Below are positions 17,477 to 26,803 of a stretch of DNA of 64,000 nt, in pieces. The stretch covers positions 233,036 to 297,035 of the forward strand of contig NZ_VUNH01000002.1 in the NCBI RefSeq assembly GCF_009695745.1. Direction: 5' to 3'. Source of the stretch: Pyramidobacter porci (GTDB taxonomy: Bacteria > Synergistota > Synergistia > Synergistales > Dethiosulfovibrionaceae). Positions within the stretch are counted from its first letter, which is position 1, and each line of letters starts with the position of its first letter. Both the position numbers and the translations under genes were made by a program. The notes under the pieces were generated by a model that worked only from the letters and a program-made list of their open reading frames with translations, searched no databases and was not told where the DNA came from.

Positions 17477-17510
17477 AACAGGGAGAGTCCTGCCGGCTCT
17501 CCCTGTTTTC
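17477..17510 (+). terminator. Intra-operon hairpin between TRAP receptor and permease
   Basis: AACAGGGAGAG (17477-17487) pairs perfectly with 17497-17507, followed by TTC. It may attenuate transcription into the permease gene or stabilise the receptor mRNA. Confidence 0.55.
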
Positions 17511-17568
17511 GCGCGGTCCTTGGCCTTTTGTAAAATATGTGTTTTTGAGACGAGGGGGATCTTTCTCG

Positions 17569-19512
17569 ATGACGACTCGCATTTCAGCCCAGAGCGTTGC
17601 CGACGCCAACGTTCAGGCTCGGCAGCTTCGGAAGAAACCGGGCAAACGCCGTACCCTCACGGGAGCGGTGGGGGCGCTGATCACGGTCCTGGCTGTCGCA
17701 TTGGCGGTCTTTCAGCTTTACACCGCTTTTTTCGGCGTGTTGCCGACGATGCGGCAGCGCAGTTTTCACGTCGCTTTCATTCTTCCCATGATTTTTCTGC
17801 TTTACCCGGCCGCGAAAAGATCGCCGCGCGACCGCGCCACGGCTCTTGACTGGATTTTTGCGATCGCGTCGGGCGCCTGCGCTCTTTACGTGTTCGTCGC
17901 GTATGAAAGCATCGCCACTCGCGCCGGTGAAGTTTACGGCTACGAGCTCTGGCTCGGCGGCGTTTTCACCGCACTGGTGTTTATCGCCGGGCGGCGCGTG
18001 CTCGGCTGGCCGCTGCCGATCTTCTGCTTTTTGTTTTTGCTGTTCGCCTACTTCGGGCGCTCGATGCCCGGTCCCATTCAACACTTCGGCCTGTCGGTCC
18101 CGCGCATCATCGAAGAACTTTATCTGACGACGGACGGCCTCTTCGGTTTGGTGACGGGCGTTTCGGCCACGTACATTTACCTGTTCGTGCTCTTCGGCGC
18201 CTTTTTGACGTCCACGAAGACGTCGGATTTCTTCAACGACATCTCCATGGCCCTGACAGGGCATCTGAAGGGCGGCCCCGCCAAGATCTCCGTGCTCTCC
18301 AGCGCTTTGATGGGCACGATCAGCGGCAGCACGTCGGCCAACGTGGCGACGACGGGCGCTTTCACGATCCCTCTGATGAAAAGCATCGGCTACGAGCCGC
18401 ACTTTGCCGGCGCCGTCGAAGCGGCCGCCTCCACCGGCGGGCAGATCATGCCTCCCGTCATGGGGGCCGCGGCGTTCATCATCGCCGATACGCTGAACAT
18501 TCCCTACACTCAGGTTCTGCTCTGCGCGATCGTTCCCGCTCTGCTGTACTTCTGGGGCATCTGGTGTTCGCTCAGCCTCGAGGCCTCGCGCCTCGGCCTG
18601 AAGGGGCTGCCGAAGGAGACGCTTCCCCGGGCCGGAGAAGTCCTGGTCACAAGCGGCTACAAAGCGATCCCTCTGTTCGTGATCGTCTACTTCCTGGTCA
18701 AGGGGTACAACCCGCTTTATTCCGGCTGCTGGGGCATCGGCTGCTGCGTGCTGCTGAGCTTTGTGAAGAAGTCCGACCGCATGGACCTGACGACGTTCGT
18801 CAACACGCTGAAAGACGGCTCGCTGGGCGCCCTTTCGGTCGCCATGGCTTGCATCATCGTCGGCAACGTCATCGGCATGATGGGCGCCACGGGCGTGGCC
18901 CTGCGCATCGGCGATGCCGTGCTGGCGCTGACGCGGGGACATTTGGTCCTGACCATGTGCGTGACGCTGCTGATCGCGACGCTGCTCGGCATGGGCATGC
19001 CGACGACGGCGAGCTACGTCATGGCCAGCGCTGTGGCGGCCCCCGCCTTGACTCTGCTCGGCGTAAAAGGTCTGGATGCGCACATGTTCGTGTTTTTTTA
19101 CGCCGTTCTCTCGTCGGTGACGCCGCCGGTCTGCGTAGGAGCCTACACGGCTGCCGGCCTGGCCAACGCTGACCCCAACCGGACGGCCTTGACCGGCGTC
19201 AAGCTGGCTCTGCCGGGGTTTATCGTGCCGTTCATCTTCGTGCTGGCTCCCGAGATCCTGCTGACCAACGTCACGAACTGGTTCGTCACGTTCCAGGCGA
19301 TGGTTTCCGCCGTGGTGGGCGTGTTCCTGCTGTCCTGCTTCACCGAGAACTTCTTCATGGCGCCGCTGCGCTGGTATGAACGCCTTCTGGCGCTGGCCGG
19401 CTCTCTGGCCCTGCTTTATCCCGGCACGCTGAGCGACGCGGTGGGCCTGGCGATTCTGGTTCTGCTCTGGCTGGCGAGCAAAAAGCGGGCCGCGCGCGCT
19501 GTGTCCGAATAA
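17569..19512 (+). CDS. TRAP transporter fused permease (4TM/12TM), TAXI type
   Basis: A 647-residue membrane protein combining the small and large TRAP permease subunits, as usual for TAXI systems. Many hydrophobic segments begin at about residue 30; the DctM-like core contains GTISGSTSANVATTGAFTIPLMKSIGY and GGQIMPPVMGAAAFIIAD, and a later LLGMGMPTTASYVMASAVAAPAL. GAGGGGGAT precedes the ATG at 17569; an upstream in-frame ATG at 17539 has no ribosome site. It imports the ligand captured by the preceding receptor using an ion gradient. Confidence 0.92.
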   Translation: MTTRISAQSVADANVQARQLRKKPGKRRTLTGAVGALITVLAVALAVFQLYTAFFGVLPTMRQRSFHVAFILPMIFLLYPAAKRSPRDRATALDWIFAIASGACALYVFVAYESIATRAGEVYGYELWLGGVFTALVFIAGRRVLGWPLPIFCFLFLLFAYFGRSMPGPIQHFGLSVPRIIEELYLTTDGLFGLVTGVSATYIYLFVLFGAFLTSTKTSDFFNDISMALTGHLKGGPAKISVLSSALMGTISGSTSANVATTGAFTIPLMKSIGYEPHFAGAVEAAASTGGQIMPPVMGAAAFIIADTLNIPYTQVLLCAIVPALLYFWGIWCSLSLEASRLGLKGLPKETLPRAGEVLVTSGYKAIPLFVIVYFLVKGYNPLYSGCWGIGCCVLLSFVKKSDRMDLTTFVNTLKDGSLGALSVAMACIIVGNVIGMMGATGVALRIGDAVLALTRGHLVLTMCVTLLIATLLGMGMPTTASYVMASAVAAPALTLLGVKGLDAHMFVFFYAVLSSVTPPVCVGAYTAAGLANADPNRTALTGVKLALPGFIVPFIFVLAPEILLTNVTNWFVTFQAMVSAVVGVFLLSCFTENFFMAPLRWYERLLALAGSLALLYPGTLSDAVGLAILVLLWLASKKRAARAVSE

Positions 19513-19813
19513 GACCGCAGAGGAAAAGTCGGAAGAACGGAAGAACAAACTTTGGGCTCGTTTTCTCTGAGTTTTCGGCGCGTTGTTGTCCTACGTGATA
19601 CTACCTCTTGATAAAAGAACTAACATGTTATCATGAGTGTTATCCTGTGTATGAGGTGATGGCAAATGGCCTTGAGATATGAGATTTCCCAAGAGCAAAA
19701 AATAGTATTAATTAAGAATTGATATAACACACAAGGCTCGCCGAGTTGATTTCGGCGAGCCTTGTTGTATAAATCATTTCTTTTGTGTCTTGAGCGATGA
19801 TCTTGTCGGAAAA
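19513..19813. other. Intergenic gap with a terminator and an 18-codon frame
   Basis: The gap holds TTGATA-rich AT sequence, a GAGGTGATGGCAA leader and an 18-codon frame at 19666-19722 (MALRYEISQEQKIVLIKN). Its opening resembles the N-terminal activator region of sigma-54 factors, but it stops at once, so it is either a remnant or chance. The terminator at 19731-19765 closes the region. Confidence 0.3.
19731..19765. terminator. Bidirectional terminator between TRAP permease and hutH
   Basis: ACAAGGCTCGCCGA (19731-19744) pairs perfectly with 19752-19765, flanked by AT-rich sequence on both sides between convergent genes. Confidence 0.75.
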
Positions 19814-21352
19814 TCAGTTCAATTCCCCGATCGCGCTTTCGACGGCTTCAATCAGCGCGCCGCTGCGGACGAAATCGATGGACTGGGTCATGAACGGATG
19901 GATGAAGCGGTCTTTTTCGAGAAAGGGGATCTGGGCGCGAAAGGCTTCGTAAGCCGCTTTCGTGCCGCGGCCGAGACTGAGCGGCAGCGAGAAGCCGACG
20001 CCCTGGCAGGCGGCCATGGCTTCGATGCCGAGGATCTTTTCCACGTTGCGCAGCACGCGCGCCGCCTTGAGCGAGGCCCAATAGCCCATGGAGACGTGGT
20101 CTTCCTGATTGGCGGAGGTGGGGATGGAGTCGACGCAGGCGGGATGGGCCAGCGTCTTGTTCTCCGAGGCCACGGCAGCTTGAGTGTACTGGGTGATCAT
20201 GAAGCCGCTGTTGACGCCGCTGTCGTTGATCAGGAAGGGCGGCAGGCCGTTGGAGAGGCTTTTGTCCACCATGCGGGCGCTGCGACGCTCGGAGATGCTG
20301 CCGAATTCGGAGACGGCGATGGCGAAGAAATCCATGGCGAGCGCGATGGGCTGGCCGTGGAAATTGCCGCCGCTGAGCGCCGTTTCGTCGTCGGGGAAGA
20401 TCAGCGGGTTGTCGGTGACGGAGTTCATCTCGATCTCGATCTTCGATTTCACGTAGTCGAGCGCGTCGCGGCTGGCGCCGTGCACCTGGGGCATGCAGCG
20501 CAGCGAATAGGCGTCCTGCACGCGGGAGCCTTTGTACTTGTCGATGATCTCGCTGCCTTCGATGAGACGGCGGATGTTCTGCGCCACGGCGATCTGGCCG
20601 CTGTGGGGGCGCAGCGCGTGGGTGCGGGCGTCGAAGGCGTAGGGCACGCCGTGAAGCGCTTCCAGCGAGAGAGCGCCGACGATGTCGGCGTTCTTTTCGA
20701 GTTTCAGTGCGTCGTACAGCGCCAGCGCGCCGAGGCCGGTGAGCGCCGCGGTGCCGTTGTTGAGCGCCAGCCCTTCCTTGGGATGCAGGGACACGGGTTT
20801 GAGCCCCGTCAGCTTCATGGCCTCGAGCGCGGTCATGCGCCGTCCCTGATGGAACACGTCGCCTTCGCCGAGCATGGCGGCGGCGATGTGCGAGAGCGGA
20901 CAGAGGTCGCCCGACGCGCCGACGGATCCCTGCTCGGGAACCATGGGCGTGATATCGAGGTTGAGGAAGTTGACGAGCTGCGACAGCGTTTCCAGCGTGA
21001 TGCCGGAATGGCCGCAGAGCAGGCCGTTGAGGCGCAGCAGCATCACGGCGCGCACCACGTCGACGGGCAGAGGCTCGCCGACGCCGACGGCGTGGCTGCG
21101 GATCAGGTTTTCCTGAAGCAGGCGGGTGCGCGCGGCGTCCACCTTGACGGTGGCGAGATCGCCGAATCCCGTCGTCACGCCGTAAACGATGCGGTTGCCG
21201 GCGACCCAGTTCTCGATCAGGGCGGACGCCCGGTTGATCTGGCCGACGGCCTCTGCGGAAAGTTTCACCGGAGCGCCGCAGCGCGAGACGTTGATCAGCT
21301 GTTCGAGGGTCAGGTTACGACCGGTGAGGACGACGGGATTGGCGCGATTCAT
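19814..21352 (-). CDS. hutH: Histidine ammonia-lyase
   Basis: A 512-residue enzyme that removes ammonia from histidine to give urocanate, the first step of histidine degradation. The A146-S147-G148 tripeptide in GSVGASGDLCPLSHIAA forms the MIO cofactor; YGVTTGFG near 57 supplies the catalytic tyrosine loop. AGGAG lies 8 bases before the ATG at 21352. It is the last gene of the leftward hut operon, after hutU, although it acts first in the pathway. Confidence 0.97.
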   Translation of the reverse strand: MNRANPVVLTGRNLTLEQLINVSRCGAPVKLSAEAVGQINRASALIENWVAGNRIVYGVTTGFGDLATVKVDAARTRLLQENLIRSHAVGVGEPLPVDVVRAVMLLRLNGLLCGHSGITLETLSQLVNFLNLDITPMVPEQGSVGASGDLCPLSHIAAAMLGEGDVFHQGRRMTALEAMKLTGLKPVSLHPKEGLALNNGTAALTGLGALALYDALKLEKNADIVGALSLEALHGVPYAFDARTHALRPHSGQIAVAQNIRRLIEGSEIIDKYKGSRVQDAYSLRCMPQVHGASRDALDYVKSKIEIEMNSVTDNPLIFPDDETALSGGNFHGQPIALAMDFFAIAVSEFGSISERRSARMVDKSLSNGLPPFLINDSGVNSGFMITQYTQAAVASENKTLAHPACVDSIPTSANQEDHVSMGYWASLKAARVLRNVEKILGIEAMAACQGVGFSLPLSLGRGTKAAYEAFRAQIPFLEKDRFIHPFMTQSIDFVRSGALIEAVESAIGELN

Positions 21353-21383
21353 GGCGATCACTCCTGATTGTTTGGTTTGGGGG

Positions 21384-21406
21384 GCCGCCGCGAATTTCGC
21401 GGCGGC
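21384..21406. other. Hairpin between hutU and hutH
   Basis: Perfect 11-bp arms around a single base (GCCGCCGCGAA, 21384-21394, with 21396-21406) and no T run. It may be an mRNA-stabilising or processing element. Confidence 0.45.
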
Positions 21407-21441
21407 TCCTTCGTTAACGTTCCGTTTTTTTCGAAAAGCGC

Positions 21442-23487
21442 CTAGGCTTCGTGATGTTCTCTCATGGCGCAGGCCGCCGCAGCCGCGCGGCTCACCGAGT
21501 CGCCGTCGACGTGATACGGCAGCGTGATGTGGTACTTGCCGGGGTACTTGACGTTCACTTCGCGGCTGACCTCTTCGGCGTGTTCGCAGCGGGCCCAGGC
21601 GCGGCGCGCGACGCCGCCGAGCACGTCCCACATCATCGCCGACCTGATGATCGCGTCGGTCTCGGGACGCCCGTCGAGCAGCAGGCCGAAGCCGCCGTTG
21701 ATGCACTTGCCGATGCCCACGCCGCCGCCGTTGTGCAGCGCGCAGAGCGTCATACCGCGGGCGGCGTTGCCGGCGAAGGTGTTGGTTGCCATGTCGGCGC
21801 AGATGTTGCTGCCGTCCTTGACGTTGGCCGTTTCGCGGAAGGGGCCGTCGGTGCCGGAAACGTCGTGGTGGTCGCGCCCCAGCATGACGGGGCCGATCTT
21901 GCCCTCGCGCACGAGCTTGTTGAACGCCAGGGCGATGTTGGTGCGGCCTTCGGCGTCCTGATAGAGGATGCGGCACTGCGTGCCGACGACGAGATTGTTC
22001 TTCTCGGCGTCGCGGATCCAGACCCAGTTGTCGTAGTCCTGGCTGCGGCGGTCGGGATCGATGCAGGCCATGGCGGCCTCGTCGGTGGCGCGCAGGTCTT
22101 CGTGTCTGCCGCTCAGGCAGCACCAGCGGAAGGGACCGTAGCCGTAGTCGAACAGATGGGGGCCCATGATGTCTTCGACGTAGCTGGGCCAGATGAAGCC
22201 GTCGTAGGTATCTTTGCCGTTTTTGGCGATCTCGGCGACGCCGGCGTCGAAGATGGCGCGCATGAAGCTGTTGCCGTAGTCGAAGAAATAGGAACCGCGG
22301 TCCACCAGTTTCTTGATCACGTTGAAATGACGGCGCAGGCTGGCGTCGACGTGCCTGCGGAACTCTTCGGGATCCTCGTGCAGCATTTTCGTGCGCTCTT
22401 CGAAGGTCAGATCCGCGGGGCAGTACCCGCCCTCGTAAACGGCGTGGCACGAAGTCTGGTCCGAAAGCAGCTGGATTGCGACGCGATGGCTTTCGGCGTA
22501 CTCGAGCAGCGTGACGACGTTGCCGTAATAGGCGATCGAAAGCGGCTTTTTGGCGTCCAGCGCTTCCTGAGCCATCCGGAAGGCTTTTTCGGCGCTGTCG
22601 GTGATCTCGCTGACCCAGCCCTGGCGATGGCGGGTCTCGATGCGGGAATAATCGACTTCGGCGACGATGCCGACGCCGCCGGCGATCTCGATGGCCTTGG
22701 GCTGAGCGCCGCTCATGCCGCCCAGTCCCGACGTCACGTAAAGGATGCCGGCCAGATTATCGCGCGGCCCGACGCCGAACTTGAGGCGTGCGGCGTTGAG
22801 CACGGTGTTGAACGTGCCGTGCACGATGCCCTGCGGCCCGATGTACATCCAGCCGCCGGCGGTCATCTGGCCGTAGTTGCTGACTCCCAGCTGCATGGCG
22901 CGGTGCCAGTCCTTCTGATTGTCGAACAGGCCGACGAGCAGGCCGTTGGTGAGGATCACGCGCGGCGCGCCGGGATGCGAGGCGAACAGTCCCACGGGAT
23001 GGCCGCTTTCGAGCACCAGCGTGGTGTCGTCGGTCAGCTCGCGCAGATACTTCTGGATCAGGCGGTACTGCAGCCAGTTCTGGCACACCTGCCCCGTCTC
23101 GCCGTAGGTGACGAGTTCGTAGGGATAGAGCGCGGTCTCGAAGTCGAGATTGTTGTCCATCATCACCTGAAAGGCTTTGCCGGCCAGGCACTTGCCCTCG
23201 TAGGTTTCGATGGGGCGGCCCCAGATGCGGCCGGCGGGGCGGAAGCGGTAGGCGTAGATGCGGCCGCGCGTGCGCAGCTCTTCCATGAACTCGGGGATCA
23301 GCTGCTCGTGATACTTCTCGGGCACGTAGCGCAGCGCGTTGCGCAGCGCCAGCTCCGTCTCGGACTGCGAAAGCGTCCAGCCGCGGTCGGGCGCGCGGCG
23401 GATTCCCGCCGCGAATTCGGGATATTCGGGCAGAACCTCGTCCAGTTTGATAACCATGGCTTCACCGTTGAGCAAATTCTCCTGCAT
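21442..23487 (-). CDS. hutU: Urocanate hydratase
   Basis: A 681-residue urocanase that converts urocanate to imidazolone propionate with NAD as an electrophilic cofactor. Visible segments include YVTSGLGGMSGAQPKA (NAD-binding region near 260), YPAD-like GYCPADLTFEE, FRWCCLSG with the conserved cysteine, and the C-terminal ALHNGGGVGIGKCINGGFG. It is about 120 residues longer than the Pseudomonas enzyme, matching the long form found in some anaerobes. AAGGAG lies 11 bases upstream of the ATG. It is flanked by hutI and hutH in one leftward operon. Confidence 0.96.
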   Translation of the reverse strand: MQENLLNGEAMVIKLDEVLPEYPEFAAGIRRAPDRGWTLSQSETELALRNALRYVPEKYHEQLIPEFMEELRTRGRIYAYRFRPAGRIWGRPIETYEGKCLAGKAFQVMMDNNLDFETALYPYELVTYGETGQVCQNWLQYRLIQKYLRELTDDTTLVLESGHPVGLFASHPGAPRVILTNGLLVGLFDNQKDWHRAMQLGVSNYGQMTAGGWMYIGPQGIVHGTFNTVLNAARLKFGVGPRDNLAGILYVTSGLGGMSGAQPKAIEIAGGVGIVAEVDYSRIETRHRQGWVSEITDSAEKAFRMAQEALDAKKPLSIAYYGNVVTLLEYAESHRVAIQLLSDQTSCHAVYEGGYCPADLTFEERTKMLHEDPEEFRRHVDASLRRHFNVIKKLVDRGSYFFDYGNSFMRAIFDAGVAEIAKNGKDTYDGFIWPSYVEDIMGPHLFDYGYGPFRWCCLSGRHEDLRATDEAAMACIDPDRRSQDYDNWVWIRDAEKNNLVVGTQCRILYQDAEGRTNIALAFNKLVREGKIGPVMLGRDHHDVSGTDGPFRETANVKDGSNICADMATNTFAGNAARGMTLCALHNGGGVGIGKCINGGFGLLLDGRPETDAIIRSAMMWDVLGGVARRAWARCEHAEEVSREVNVKYPGKYHITLPYHVDGDSVSRAAAAACAMREHHEA

Positions 23488-23510
23488 GTGTTTTTCTCTC
23501 CTTTTTGTTA

Positions 23511-23546
23511 AACAAGATCTTCCGCGGAGAAGCGGAGCAGCGGAGA
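23511..23546. repeat. Dispersed intergenic repeat, copy 1
   Basis: AACAAGATCTTCCGCGGAGA followed by AGCGGAGCAGCGGAG occurs inverted at 51891-51925, both between genes. It lies between hutI and hutU; the rest of 23547-23707 shows nothing recognisable. Confidence 0.55.
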
Positions 23547-23707
23547 AAAAATCCTTTTCCGATGAGCCGCGTCCCGCCGGGGTATTTCTTCACGGGCTTC
23601 CATTAAGCGAACGAACGTTTTGCGACAAACAAAGACAATCCACCTGCCGCGCGGCGGCCGAGAAATTTTTATTTTTCCGCGTCTTTGCGAGAGCTTGTGA
23701 TGCGTCT

Positions 23708-24958
23708 TTACGCGACGTAGACGCCTTTTTTGTACACTTCCATGACGGGGCTGACGCCGGCGTGATAGGCAAGGATTGTCGGCGAATCGCCGTCGAGCAG
23801 CAGGAAATCGGCCTGTTTGCCGGTCTCCAGGCTGCCGACTTTGTCCTGCAGGCCGACGGCCCAGGCGGCGTTGAGCGTGCAGCCGGTCAGCGCCTCTTCC
23901 ACGGTCATGTTCATGTTCATCACCGCCAGGCCGAAGACGAAGGGCATCGACTCGCAGAAGCAGGATCCCGGGTTGCAGTCGCTGGCCAGCGCCACGGGCA
24001 CGCCCAGTTCGATCATGCGGCGCGCGTCGGCGTAGGGCTTGCGCAGGCTGTACGCCGTGGCGGGCAGTACGTCGGCGATGACGCCGGCCGCCGCCATGGC
24101 TTTGAGATTCTTTTCGTTGGCCGCCAGCAGGTGCTCGGCCGAGGCGACGCGAAGTTCCGCCGCCAGCCCCGCGCCCTGCGTGTCGTCGACTTCGTCGGCG
24201 TGGATGCGCAGCTTCATGCCCAGCTTGCGCGCCGCTTCGAGGATGCGGCGGCTCTGCGGCACGGTATATACGCCCGTCTCGCAGAACACGTCGCAGTAGC
24301 GCGCGATGCCCTGTTTTTTGACGGCGGGCAGCATTTCGTCGACGAGAATATCGACGAAATCGTCGGCGCGTCCCTTGTATTCCGCGGGCACGGCGTGAGC
24401 GCCCATGAACGTGGGCACGATGTCCAGCGGCGTCTCCTCGCCGAGGCGGGCGATCACGCGCAGCATTTTCAGTTCTTCGGCGGTGTCCAGACCGTAGCCG
24501 CTCTTCACTTCCATGGTCGTGGTGCCGAAGTTCAGGGCCGAGAGCACGTTCTCGCGCGTGGTCTCGAACAGTTCCTCCTCGCTGGCCGCCTTGACGGCGT
24601 TGACGCTGGAAAGGATGCCGCCGCCCGCGCCGAGGATCTCCAGATACGTTTTGCCCTGCAGGCGCATCGTGAATTCCTTTTCACGCCGCGCCGCAAAGCA
24701 GATGTGCGTGTGCGGATCGACGAAGCCGGGGATCATCGCCGCGCCTTCGCAGTCGCGCTCCTCTTCGATCTCCGCGTCCTTCGCGGCGAGCGCCGCGCGC
24801 ACTTCCGCCTCGCCGCCGACGGCGGCGACCAAACCGCCCTCGACGAACAGCGCGCCCTTCTCCCACGACGCGACGCGCCCCTGCGCGGCCCCCGCCGCAG
24901 GCGCGCCGCCCATCAGCGGCGTGGTGATCGCCGCGTTGTAAAACAGTTTTCCGCCCAT
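23708..24958 (-). CDS. hutI: Imidazolonepropionase
   Basis: A 416-residue amidohydrolase that opens imidazolone propionate to formiminoglutamate, the third step of histidine degradation. The metal motif PGFVDPHTH is at about residue 77-85, KSGYGLD near 154, further metal ligands in GAHAVP, IHADEVDD and the late ASDCNPGS; GGGILSSV is a substrate-binding segment. The start codon lies 22 bases after the regulator stop, so it belongs to the regulator-led operon. No formiminoglutamate-degrading gene follows hutH in the window. Confidence 0.96.
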   Translation of the reverse strand: MGGKLFYNAAITTPLMGGAPAAGAAQGRVASWEKGALFVEGGLVAAVGGEAEVRAALAAKDAEIEEERDCEGAAMIPGFVDPHTHICFAARREKEFTMRLQGKTYLEILGAGGGILSSVNAVKAASEEELFETTRENVLSALNFGTTTMEVKSGYGLDTAEELKMLRVIARLGEETPLDIVPTFMGAHAVPAEYKGRADDFVDILVDEMLPAVKKQGIARYCDVFCETGVYTVPQSRRILEAARKLGMKLRIHADEVDDTQGAGLAAELRVASAEHLLAANEKNLKAMAAAGVIADVLPATAYSLRKPYADARRMIELGVPVALASDCNPGSCFCESMPFVFGLAVMNMNMTVEEALTGCTLNAAWAVGLQDKVGSLETGKQADFLLLDGDSPTILAYHAGVSPVMEVYKKGVYVA

Positions 24959-24980
24959 CCCTTCGCCTCCTTTTGAATCG

Positions 24981-25739
24981 TTACATCAACGAAGCGATCT
25001 GCGCCGCCGCGTCTTTCAGCGCCGGCAGCAGATCGGCTTCCCAGTTCCCGAACGTTCCCGCCACGCCGGCGATGCCCAGCTGCGCCACAAAATGGCCGCG
25101 GCGGTCGTACAGCGGCACGCTCAGATCCTCGGCGCTGGCCATCCACTCTTCGCGCGAGTGGGCGTAACCTAGGCGCCGGATCTCGGCGACGCGCTCGCGC
25201 AGCCGCGGCGCGTCGGCCGCCGAGCCGTCGGGCATTTTCAGCGGCGAGGCCAGGATCCGCTCGCGCAGGCTCGCCTCGCAGAACGCCAGCAGCACCAAAC
25301 CCGTGGCGCCGGCGCAGAGCGGCACGCTCATGCCCTCGCGCGCCACGAACTTGACGGCGATCTCCGGCTCTTCGGTGTGGACGCACAGGCCGCCCGCGCC
25401 CTCGATCACGCTCAGGATCGCAGTTTTGCCCGTGCGTTCCACGAGCCGCCGCATCGGCTCTCTGGCGCAGCTCACCAGCGCCTCGAAGAGCACGGGGCGA
25501 TGATTGAGCAGGAAGAAACGGAGTCCGGCGCGGTAGGCGCCGCTTTCGGCGTCCTGAACCGCCCAGCCGTAGGATTCCAGCGCCGTCAGAAAACGATGCG
25601 CCGTGCTGCGTGGAACGCCCGTCACCGCGGCCAGGTCGCGCACGCTCATTACCCGTTCGGAGCGCACCAGCGCTTCCATCAGGCGAATGACTTTGCCCAC
25701 GGCGCCGTTCTTGCTCTGCTGTCCTGTCGAATCCATCAT
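24981..25739 (-). CDS. IclR family regulator of the hut operon
   Basis: A 252-residue IclR-type protein: winged helix at about 14-75 (SVRDLAAVTGVPRSTAHRFLTALESYGWAVQD) and an effector-binding domain with LCAGATGLVLLAF and a late ASAEDLSVPLYDRRGHFVAQLGIAG. It is the first gene of the leftward unit that continues into hutI, hutU and hutH, so it likely controls its own synthesis with the pathway. GGAGG precedes the ATG by 4 bases. Confidence 0.88.
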   Translation of the reverse strand: MMDSTGQQSKNGAVGKVIRLMEALVRSERVMSVRDLAAVTGVPRSTAHRFLTALESYGWAVQDAESGAYRAGLRFFLLNHRPVLFEALVSCAREPMRRLVERTGKTAILSVIEGAGGLCVHTEEPEIAVKFVAREGMSVPLCAGATGLVLLAFCEASLRERILASPLKMPDGSAADAPRLRERVAEIRRLGYAHSREEWMASAEDLSVPLYDRRGHFVAQLGIAGVAGTFGNWEADLLPALKDAAAQIASLM

Positions 25740-25785
25740 GAACCTCCAAAAGTGGGACGACTCGTCTTAAAAATTGCTTAATATA

Positions 25786-25813
25786 ACTATACTAAAAAAA
25801 TATCCCTTGTCAA
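25786..25813 (-). promoter_or_regulatory. Predicted promoter of the iclR-hutIUH operon
   Basis: On the minus strand TTGACA (25808-25813), 16-base spacer, TATAGT (25786-25791), about 50 bases upstream of the first start codon. Confidence 0.65.
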
Positions 25814-25948
25814 TCGAGAAAAAAGAGAAACTTAGATTTTCTTCATTCGGCGCCGATAATTTGGCGCGCAACGGCTCAATGGCACAGGTCCGTAGCATTC
25901 GAACGAGACCGGCCGGCCCGATGCCGGCGGGATTTTTTGCATTAAAAT

Positions 25949-25990
25949 GAGGGAAGTTCCTCCGCGCTGCGGCGCGAAAGAGCTTCCCTC
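25949..25990 (-). terminator. Terminator after the 207-residue secreted protein gene
   Basis: GAGGGAAG (25949-25956) pairs with CTTCCCTC (25983-25990) across a partly paired GC-rich loop, with CATTTTAAT following in the leftward direction. Confidence 0.55.
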
Positions 25991-26011
25991 GTTTAGTTTT
26001 TCCGAAAAAAA

Positions 26012-26635
26012 TCACTTCCACTGCGTCTCCAGCGACAGGATCGTATAGCGGTTCCGCTGTTTGGTCTTGGGCGTGACCCAGGCCTCGAACGTGGCGGGGC
26101 GGTCGCTCTCGTCCTCGACGTTGTAGATGTCGCCGGTCATGCGCAGCATCCCGGCTTCTTCGAAGACTTCTTTCACCTGCGCGTAATAGACGGACTCGCC
26201 GTCGGCGCCCTCGAAGTGGTAGACTTTTCCGTCGTAATGGAAGTCGGAACCCTCCACGTTGCGATTTTTCAGATCGATGTCGAAATACTTTTTCACCGTC
26301 TCGGCCACGAATTTTCCGTCGATCGTCAGCGAGCCGTACGGGCAGTTTTTGTCGGCGCAGCGTTTGACGCGGCTTTTGAAGTTGTTCACGTAATTGTGCC
26401 AGACGCCGAAACGGATCAGCTCGGCCAGCCCCTCTTCGCTTTTCATGTGCAGCAGGCCGTCGCTGCCGTCTTCGCCCACATCGAAACCGTAGTAGCCCAG
26501 CTCGGTGAAATTGCTCAGGAAAGTGCTCATCTTTTTCAGTTCCGCCGCGCCGGGATCCAGCGTTTTCGCCCCGGCTGGGGCCGCGGCGCAGACAATCAGC
26601 GCCCAAGCCGCCATCGCGCGTGCAAACTTTTTCAT
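26012..26635 (-). CDS. Exported protein of unknown function
   Basis: A 207-residue protein with a clear signal peptide (KKFARAMAAWALIVCAAAPAGAKT). The mature part is polar, with KRCADKNCPYG near residue 105 giving two cysteines four apart, and a C-terminal beta-rich region (TGDIYNVEDESDRPATFEAWV). I do not recognise the family. AGGAG precedes two close ATG codons at 26641 and 26635; the second has the better spacing. It is followed by a terminator and stands alone. Confidence 0.7.
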   Translation of the reverse strand: MKKFARAMAAWALIVCAAAPAGAKTLDPGAAELKKMSTFLSNFTELGYYGFDVGEDGSDGLLHMKSEEGLAELIRFGVWHNYVNNFKSRVKRCADKNCPYGSLTIDGKFVAETVKKYFDIDLKNRNVEGSDFHYDGKVYHFEGADGESVYYAQVKEVFEEAGMLRMTGDIYNVEDESDRPATFEAWVTPKTKQRNRYTILSLETQWK

Positions 26636-26803
26636 CTTCATTCGCTCCTTTCGTCGCTCTCGTCTCGACGCCCGAAGCCCCCTTCCGGCTTCCGTCGGAC
26701 CACGTTTTAAAATCACAAAGAATATAACACGGGCGAAAGATCTCGGCAAGCGGCCCAAATCCGTCTGCGGGCGCGCCGTTTCGCCTTCACGACTGCGTTT
26801 TCG

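Noticed and set aside
21358..22450. Open extension upstream of hutH in its own frame
   Set aside because: The frame continues into hutU out of frame and is Arg/Pro-rich; hutH starts at 21352 with a good ribosome site.
20000..25700. hutG or formiminotransferase gene in the hut operon
   Set aside because: No such frame is found; the operon holds only the regulator, hutI, hutU and hutH.
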